From: Thozetella sp. PMI_491
Taxonomy: Eukaryota > Ascomycota > Sordariomycetes > Chaetosphaeriales > Chaetosphaeriaceae
Direction of reading: 5' to 3'
DNA: 64,000 nucleotides
Assembly (NCBI GenBank): GCA_021432635.1
Contig: MU270022.1
Location: 248,001 to 312,000, forward strand
Part shown: piece by piece, positions 57,882 to 64,000 of the stretch
Layout of the letters: each line of letters begins with the position of its first letter
Numbering within the stretch: the first letter of the stretch is position 1
Notes under the pieces: generated by a model
Told to the model about the DNA's origin: nothing
Seen by the model: the letters and a program-made list of their open reading frames with translations, nothing else
The model's database searches: none
Program-made: the position numbers and the translations under genes

Positions 57882-59492
57882 TCACGCCCTCTCGCTGCCC
57901 CTGAGCCGGACGGCCTGGCCGTACTTCTGGAGCTTGGTGATAAGCTGATCGCCTTGGCGGACCACGTCCTGGTACTGCTTGTTCTTGTCGTCGGGCCGGT
58001 TTGTCTCGATGACGCCCTTGCCCGTAACACGGTCGATGGTGCAGGGGATGCGGCCAGCGGCGATGAACTTGGCTAGGTCGCTGCGTGACTCGTTAGTACT
58101 CGATTGTAGAATGCTCGCGGGGGTGGCTTTAGACTCACCGATCCAAAAAGTCGACCGTGACACCGAAGTCGTTGGCCATACTCTCCAAGCCGACGACCCG
58201 GTAGCTCTGAAGCAGCTGCTGGTATGCGCGTAGGCGCATCTCGCGGATGAACCAGCTCTTGTGCTCATGCAAGTAGCGGTCCTGTGTCAGGAACTGCTCC
58301 TCCACCAGCGCCAGTGCCTGGAAGAAGAGCTTGTACCGACCGTTGTAGAGGCTGCTGACCAGCTGCGCCAGAGGGCTGAAGTCGACTGCCATCTCCGCCT
58401 CCGGTTGCTCGGTACTGCTACCGAGGGTCGTCAGGTTCACAACCGTCGTCTTAGCCGCTGCCGAGGCCGAGCTCGAATCCGCCATCTCGGCGTCGGCGCC
58501 GGGCCCGGCTGAGATGGCACCGGACAGGGCAAGAAGCTTGTCCTCGCCGTCGCCGAGGATCGCCTTGATTTCCGGGGCATCAACCACCTTAGATTTGAAG
58601 TCGACACGGTTGAGAGACACGGAGCCGGCGAGCACCGAGTACACAACAAGGTTGCTGTAGGTGCAGAGCTCGTATGAGGTGAAGGTGGACAAGCTGTCCA
58701 AGAGGAGCGGGGCACCAGCGTTGTAGTTTCGGACGGTCAGGAGGTACAGTCCCTCATAGGCCTTGAGGCGGTTGCGGCGGTCCCAGTCACCTCCGCTGTC
58801 GACAAGTGTCTTCGCCCTTTCAACGTGCTTCTTGACCAGCTGCTTGTCCCCGAAGAACAGGCCGATGCGGATGATAGCGAGCACGAGGTCAATCTTGCTC
58901 CCGAGAATACCGGTCTTCTCAAACAGGTCTTCGTAAGCTGCGATGGTTTTCTCCTGTGCAGCAGCTGGTTAGCACACCTTCTGTGATCCTAGCCTGGGCT
59001 GTGGCGGAGGGCAGGGACTTCTTTTGGACTAACCTTGTCGCCAACTCTCGCGTAGAATTCGGCTCGCTTCCCCCTCGCCGCCTGGATCTCAGTATCTCCA
59101 GCCTTCTCAACCGCCTCGTCTTCCTCTTTCTGATACTCCTCGAGCTCCTTGTCATTCTCCTCCTTGAGCTTCTGGTACGCCAGCTCGTCCCAAGGGAGGC
59201 TTATGCTCGTCGTCGGGCTCTTGGTCGCGATCATGCCGACAGCGCTAGATTTCCTGCTCAGCGGCTTCCCGGGAATGTGGGCGCCGCCCTCGCCCACAGC
59301 GTTGAGGATGCCGTCAACAGGGTGAGCGAGGTACCGGTAGAGCGGCGCCATCTTGTGCTGGTCGATGGCATCTTGGAGGCTCTTGACTGCGGCTTGCTGT
59401 GCTGGCTTTGCGGCATATGGGTTGGTGAGGGTAAAGACGTGCTGGGCCAGTGGCAGAAGGGGCCACTTCGCATACTGAGGATCCGAGCCCAT
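57882..59492 (-). CDS. RPN7: 26S proteasome regulatory subunit Rpn7
   Basis: Three exons, complement(57882..58080, 58139..58953, 59034..59492), encode 490 residues. Introns are 80 nt (GTTAGT/CACAG) and 58 nt (GTGAGT/CGCAG). The N-terminal part (MGSDPQYAKWPLLPLAQHVF) and the TPR-like helical repeats around EKTIAAYEDLFEKTGILGSK are typical. The C-terminal PCI domain (LVSSLYNGRYKLFFQALALV; LESMANDFGVTVDFLDRDLA; KFIAAGRIPCTIDRVTGKGV) is complete. It is a lid subunit of the proteasome 19S particle, in nucleus and cytosol. The protein is longer than yeast Rpn7 mainly because of a low-complexity insert at about residues 300-345 (Ala/Ser/Asp/Glu-rich). It is divergent from ABD1. Confidence 0.94.
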
Positions 59493-60112
59493 CTTTCCGG
59501 AGTCGAAAGTGCGACGAACGGTTGGGGAGGATGCGGATGTCGGATGCCTGTGGCACGCTGCACGGGAGCTACGGGGATGGAGATATTCGTGAGAATCGAG
59601 GTTCTGGGCGGCGGGGCTCGAGATTGGAGGTCTTTCCACTACGCAAAACGGGACTGGAAAAGCTGTTGCCGCGTGGCTCAATGGATGGATGAGGCTGGAA
59701 GAAGGTCGAGTCCGAGCCAAGCACACGATGAGCGCAAGGCGGCAGAGCTTCGCGTAAGTCTGCACGGGCCATGAAGTTCCTTACATAAGCACTCTAGCTC
59801 CCTTGCCGGAAGCAGCGCCTGACCCCGGCCGTCAGGGGAAGCTTTGGGGAAAGACTGCCTCAGCCTCTCAACCGCAACTGGTTTCCCACAGCACGACTCA
59901 AATTGTCATTCACCCAGCATCAACAAGTACCCGGCCCGCACGGCGGTACATCGTCACCCCGCCCTGAGCGGATACGCCAAAGCAAGACGCTTCCTCCACG
60001 TACCCGAACCGCTACATCAATCACGTCTCGCCTCCCCATCAGCCCATCGCACCGGCGAACCAAACAGCTCCGACCAATCCTCTTTCCTCCCACTCCTCCT
60101 CCCACCACCACA
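59493..60112. promoter_or_regulatory. Divergent RPN7/ABD1 promoter region
   Basis: The 620 bp between the two outward-facing starts must contain both promoters. I looked for a proteasome-type PACE element (GGTGGCAAA) near the RPN7 start and did not find one by eye. Confidence 0.5.
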
Positions 60113-61621
60113 ATGGTAGGTGACCACGAAGGTCAGGCCGAGGTGAGGGGTCGGTCTCGCAATAACGGCCCCAGTTTGTCTGGTTCACGCCAGCCTCGGC
60201 CCCGCAAGCCCCAATCCCAAGACGACCAAGACGATCTGCCACAGCCTTTCGATGCGACCAAGCTGCTGGCGCCAAAGAAGCGACAGCGATCCGCCTCGCC
60301 CTCCTCCGCTCCCTCCGGCGAGGCACCGCGGAAGCTTAAGCGTCCCGGACAGCGCGCGCGTATTAGTGAAAGCGAGAGAGAGCAGATCCGACAGCGTGCT
60401 CTAGCGCGTGAGCGGCAGCAAAATGCGGATATTGTCCCCGCCGAACCCCAACGTGGGGCCATCAACGACATCGTGCGAGCACACTACAACGCGGTGCCCG
60501 AGCGCGGTCGCGAATGGCGCAAGACGGATAGCCGAATCAAGGGCTTGCGGTCATTCAACAATTGGGTGAAGAGCTGCATCATCCAGAAGTTCGCGCCCGA
60601 CGAAGATCACGCGCCGGGCGCGCGAGAGATGGGCATCAACACCGGTAACGAGCTTTTGGTACTAGATATTGGATGCGGAAAAGGAGGTGACTTGGGCAAG
60701 TGGCAACAATCCCCGCAACCGGTGTCACTATATGTCGGACTCGATCCTGCCGAGGTGTCCATCGACCAAGCGCGGGAGCGCTATCGCCAGATGTCCCACC
60801 GTGGCGGAGGCGGCAGGGGGCGTGGAGGATACCACCGACGGCCGCCGCCACGGCTCTTTGACGCACGCTTCCACGTCCGAGACTGCTATTCCGACTCGAT
60901 TGGGGATATCGACATCATTCGCCAGGTGGGCTTCGAGACGTCCAACATCAGCAGCTCTAGGGGTTTCGATGTCGTCAGCATGATGTTTTGCATGCACTAT
61001 GCGTTTGAGTCGGAGGAGAAGGCGCGCCAGATGCTGAGGAACGTGGCCGGGGCATTGAAGAAAGGTGGCCGCTTCATTGGATGCATTCCAAACTCGCACG
61101 TCATCGGTTCCGAGGTCGAGGCTTTCAATAAGAAGCAAGCAGAGAAGCAGAAGGCGAAGGGGGAAGAGGAGGCTTCCGCGGCGGGCCCGGCAGCCGATGG
61201 AGTTGCTCCTACTGATGCCGCTGAAGAGGGCGAGGTCGAAGAAGGCGAGGCGGAAGCGAGCGCCGAATGGGGTAATGACATCTACCGAGTTCGGTTTCCA
61301 GGCAAGACGCCCGAGGACGGCATCTTCCGCCCCCCCTTCGGCTGGAAGTACCAGTTCTTCCTCTCGGAAGCTGTGGAGGAGGTGCCCGAGTACGTGGTGC
61401 CGTGGGAGGCATTCCGTGCACTGGCCGAAGAAGTGAACCTCGAGCTACAGTATCACAAGGCATTTAGGGATGTTTGGGAGACGGAGAAGGACGACCGCGA
61501 GCTTGGCCCGCTAAGCGAGCGTATGGGCGTGAGGGAAAGGCATGGCGGCGAGCTGCTAGTGTCAGACGAGGAGATGGAGGCGGCGAGCTTCTACGTGGCC
61601 TTTTGCTTCTACAAGGTCTAA
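60113..61621 (+). CDS. ABD1: mRNA cap guanine-N7 methyltransferase
   Basis: A single exon of 502 residues. A basic, disordered N-terminus (KKRQRSASPSSAPS; KLKRPGQRAR) precedes the class I methyltransferase fold: IVRAHYNAVPERGREWR, SRIKGLRSFNNWVKS, the SAM-binding LLVLDIGCGKGGDLGKW (about residue 180), VGLDPAEVSIDQARERY, and the cap-binding FDVVSMMFCMHYAFES. The C-terminus has PPFGWKYQFFLSEAVEEVPE and ends ASFYVAFCFYKV. It methylates the mRNA 5' cap guanine at N7, using S-adenosylmethionine, in the nucleus. Two insertions stand out: an Arg/Gly-rich loop (about 227-245) and an acidic Glu/Ala-rich loop (about 342-384). The frame is open further upstream but without an ATG, so the ATG at 60113 is used. 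Confidence 0.94.
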   Translation: MVGDHEGQAEVRGRSRNNGPSLSGSRQPRPRKPQSQDDQDDLPQPFDATKLLAPKKRQRSASPSSAPSGEAPRKLKRPGQRARISESEREQIRQRALARERQQNADIVPAEPQRGAINDIVRAHYNAVPERGREWRKTDSRIKGLRSFNNWVKSCIIQKFAPDEDHAPGAREMGINTGNELLVLDIGCGKGGDLGKWQQSPQPVSLYVGLDPAEVSIDQARERYRQMSHRGGGGRGRGGYHRRPPPRLFDARFHVRDCYSDSIGDIDIIRQVGFETSNISSSRGFDVVSMMFCMHYAFESEEKARQMLRNVAGALKKGGRFIGCIPNSHVIGSEVEAFNKKQAEKQKAKGEEEASAAGPAADGVAPTDAAEEGEVEEGEAEASAEWGNDIYRVRFPGKTPEDGIFRPPFGWKYQFFLSEAVEEVPEYVVPWEAFRALAEEVNLELQYHKAFRDVWETEKDDRELGPLSERMGVRERHGGELLVSDEEMEAASFYVAFCFYKV

Positions 61622-62180
61622 CATTCTCCTCCTTAGCCCCTTGTGAGCATCCGGGGGAGTCTGTCAATTTAGCTTGGCCAGCATAGATGACCAGATTAAT
61701 CCCGCCTGCTCGATGGCAGCATGAGACGACCGCATGGCGTGGGGTACACCTGACTGGGCCATAATGCTCTTGATAGCCCCAAATGGAGAGCTCATACCAA
61801 TAATACACACAACTCACCTCTCGGTGTTCTATGCCTAGAGGTGAACGCAAGAGCAGTCAGCATGGCGTGTAAACTACCTAGTCATCGCAAGCACGCGTCT
61901 CCCTGGCTCATTGAGGCCACCTGAAAAGAGAAGGATCAAGCACTGCGTAAGGAAGGTGCCCGTAGGATATATTAAAGAGGATTAAGTACTATGTTATGTA
62001 ACTGTAAGTGACGTAGAGGTGGGTATCATGATCTGGGCACAGTCAGGGGGACGGTGCCTTGTTGTGATGCGCGGGGGATGGGCCAGTGAGCCGGCCACCG
62101 AAACTCCAATGAATGCAAATGCCATCCTCTCGCTCCTTATTGGGCACGCCACAGCATCTACCGTATGCTCTCAAGCTAGA
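61622..62180. other. Convergent 3' flanks of ABD1 and GEM1
   Basis: A 559 bp region between gene ends. No gene, repeat or RNA was recognised. Confidence 0.5.
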
Positions 62181-64000
62181 TCAAGCGGAGTTTGTCGACC
62201 GCCGCCAGATCATAAACGCGGCCAATCCGGCGCATGCTACGGCCCCAAGGGCTACATACAGGCTCGTCCGATCTGGTGGTTCCTCTTCGCTCTTGGGAAA
62301 TGCTGTACTTGGGTTCGTCGCCGCCTCGGCCAGCGCAACAAAGAGCTCGCTGATGCTGTTCCACGTAACACTGACATGTAGCGGAGCGCTCATGTTGAGC
62401 GAGGCAGTATACGCATCAGGCTGCAGCTCGCTGCGTTGCGTTGTCTTGTCCTTGTCCGCTTTGAGGGCAGTATAAATGGCTGGGAGCTCATCCAGCTGCG
62501 GGAACCGCTGCCGCAGGTCGACAATGTGACTGAAAGAGTCCGGGTCGGACGAGTCGTATGCGTAGCAGATCAGGTCACAGGCGTCCAACTTGGCTTGGTT
62601 CTCGAGGATGGCCGGCTCGAGCTCGCCGAGTTCCTCGAGGATAAGGTAGCACTGCTTGCCGCCCTGGAGCTCGACACTGTTTACAGCGCGGCGCGGCTTG
62701 ATGGTGGGATGGTAGAGCGACTCAAAGGGCCTGTTAAGGAAGCAGTCCAGAAGGGAGGACTTGCCAGCTCCGGAAGCGCCGAGGATGTAGCAGAGCACCA
62801 CGTTGCGCTCGATACGGCCAGGGCGCCTTCTCCGCTTCCGAGGCTTCGTAATCTTCAGCGCGGACGTCGTGGGGTCTCGGGCATTAGAAGCCTCGAATCC
62901 AAGGTAGGCCAGGTACTCTAGCGTCGTCTTGGGCTCCAGGAAGGTCGTCATGCTCCACTGCGCCAGCCAGCCCTGGAGGGTGATATGGCCCGCTTCGTTC
63001 CGAACTGTGGACGACGGAAAGCCGGTTTCTGTCCAAGAAGGCGGGAGGCCAGGGGTCGGCGCGAACAAGGCCGCCAGCTCCTGGTCGTTCAGCCCCCCAT
63101 CGTTGTCCTTGTCAAATAGCAGGAACAAGTCGACGAAGAAGCGATACCCAGCAGGGCTGAGCTCTGCCGACGCATACTCCGGAACCTCTAGCTTGGGGTG
63201 CAAGAAGCTGTCTTCCAGACTCAAGCTGTCGGTGTAGTGATGCTTCCTTAGGATGATCCATATGGTCTCGTGGCGTCCTTTTTCTGCATATATCTTGTTG
63301 AGCTGGATGAACGCCTGGAGATCCAACCCCATATCGGTGCTCGACTCGGGAAAGGCCTTGCTAATGGTCGACTTGATGTTCTCAAGATCCTCGCGGGAGA
63401 GCGGTTTATCAAAGGACTTGGCCTGAAAGTCATGCATCTCTTGGTCGTTTAGGAAGCCATCCTGGTCTTTGTCGCAGAGATAGAAGATGCGCTTCAGAGC
63501 ATCCACGCAAGCCGGCTTGAGATTGCCCTCCTTGTGGTCATACAGAGGCGCGATCGGGTGTGTAATGGCCTTTTGGCAGAGGAAAAAGACCTCATTCACG
63601 TTCCGGTGCTCCCGGGCGCTCGATCGGATGCACGAGTCGATCTCCCTGAATTCGGCCATGACGGGCAGCATCTCCTCCTCGACCACTTGCGCAGTGTTTC
63701 CCTCCCCGGTGAGATCGGACTTGTTGGCACATAGCACAACCGGCACATTCACCCCTAGGGAGCGGAAGTAAGGCATCCAGAACAGGGCGACCCGCTCATA
63801 GCTGTAATGGTCGGAGTAGACGAGGAGGATGACGTTGGACTTGCGTATCTCCTTGCGCAGAGTGGTCCGGTCTTGCGGGCGGGCCGACGTATCGACGATG
63901 GTGGTCGTCACGTTCTCGGGCGTGCCGATGCTGGGCGGTATCGTAATCTGGGGGAGGACGGATTGGATCTTGTTGGTGACAAAGACATCTTTGACCAGGG
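62181..64000 (-). CDS. GEM1: Mitochondrial Rho (Miro) GTPase Gem1, 5' end outside window
   Basis: The open frame runs from the window end to a stop at 62181, giving about 606 residues without introns. The visible part covers the rest of the N-terminal GTPase (VDTSA switch II region, CANKSDL for guanine binding). Two EF-hands follow ([30 protein letters not shown]). The C-terminal GTPase has P-loop [11 protein letters not shown], and a C-terminal membrane anchor ([19 protein letters not shown] followed by basic RR) completes the protein. This order is unique to Miro. It sits in the outer mitochondrial membrane with both GTPases in the cytosol and controls mitochondrial shape, inheritance and ERMES contacts. 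The missing part is the P-loop and start of the first GTPase. Confidence 0.95.
   Translation of the reverse strand, partial: LVKDVFVTNKIQSVLPQITIPPSIGTPENVTTTIVDTSARPQDRTTLRKEIRKSNVILLVYSDHYSYERVALFWMPYFRSLGVNVPVVLCANKSDLTGEGNTAQVVEEEMLPVMAEFREIDSCIRSSAREHRNVNEVFFLCQKAITHPIAPLYDHKEGNLKPACVDALKRIFYLCDKDQDGFLNDQEMHDFQAKSFDKPLSREDLENIKSTISKAFPESSTDMGLDLQAFIQLNKIYAEKGRHETIWIILRKHHYTDSLSLEDSFLHPKLEVPEYASAELSPAGYRFFVDLFLLFDKDNDGGLNDQELAALFAPTPGLPPSWTETGFPSSTVRNEAGHITLQGWLAQWSMTTFLEPKTTLEYLAYLGFEASNARDPTTSALKITKPRKRRRRPGRIERNVVLCYILGASGAGKSSLLDCFLNRPFESLYHPTIKPRRAVNSVELQGGKQCYLILEELGELEPAILENQAKLDACDLICYAYDSSDPDSFSHIVDLRQRFPQLDELPAIYTALKADKDKTTQRSELQPDAYTASLNMSAPLHVSVTWNSISELFVALAEAATNPSTAFPKSEEEPPDRTSLYVALGAVACAGLAAFMIWRRSTNSA

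Noticed and set aside
59903-60112. Upstream extension of the ABD1 frame
   Set aside because: The frame is open but contains no ATG before 60113, and the translated sequence looks like leader DNA.

Overview
The window is nuclear DNA of a filamentous ascomycete, most probably a Sordariomycete. Genes are moderately GC-rich, and their introns are short (mostly 48-125 nt) with GTRNGY-like donors and CTRAC branch sites. The set of single-copy fungal proteins (RSC9, STE20, SCP160, MED13, ENP2, RPS21, RPN7, ABD1, GEM1) fits this. No operons, CRISPR arrays, tRNA or rRNA genes were found. Order-level placement is inference. Exon boundaries below were worked out by hand from splice signals, reading-frame continuity and protein-family fit. 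Every spliced model adds up to a whole number of codons.

Layout. 0-5 kb: the 3' part of RSC9, a 2.4 kb gap holding an imperfect inverted repeat, and a mitochondrially targeted short-chain dehydrogenase. 4.8-16.3 kb: a gene-poor stretch whose only recognisable genes are broken carbohydrate-active enzymes. These are a GH95 alpha-L-fucosidase with one in-frame stop and a heavily frameshifted pectin methylesterase relic. 16.3-19 kb: a STE20/PAK kinase, followed by 5.7 kb of apparent non-coding DNA. 24.7-28.7 kb: a vigilin/Scp160 KH-domain protein. 30-33.5 kb: a 1,100-residue protein I do not recognise. 34.5-44.5 kb: methylthioadenosine phosphorylase, MED13, the WD-repeat ribosome-biogenesis factor ENP2 and a small single-pass membrane protein. 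47-51.6 kb: a very large coiled-coil protein of unknown function. 52.3-64 kb: dense housekeeping genes, namely mitochondrial ribosomal protein bL33m, cytosolic ribosomal protein eS21, alanine aminotransferase, RPN7, the mRNA cap methyltransferase ABD1 and the Miro GTPase GEM1 (cut by the window end).

How the genes relate. Most are unrelated housekeeping genes and do not form a biosynthetic cluster. The points most worth following are: (i) side-by-side decay of two plant-polysaccharide enzymes; (ii) an alanine aminotransferase whose first exon encodes a mitochondrial presequence and is separated by a 726-nt intron from an internal start, suggesting dual mitochondrial/cytosolic forms; (iii) divergent promoters pairing bL33m with eS21, MED13 with ENP2, and RPN7 with ABD1; (iv) two large unrecognised proteins. 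I saw no convincing new defence, mobile or biosynthetic system.
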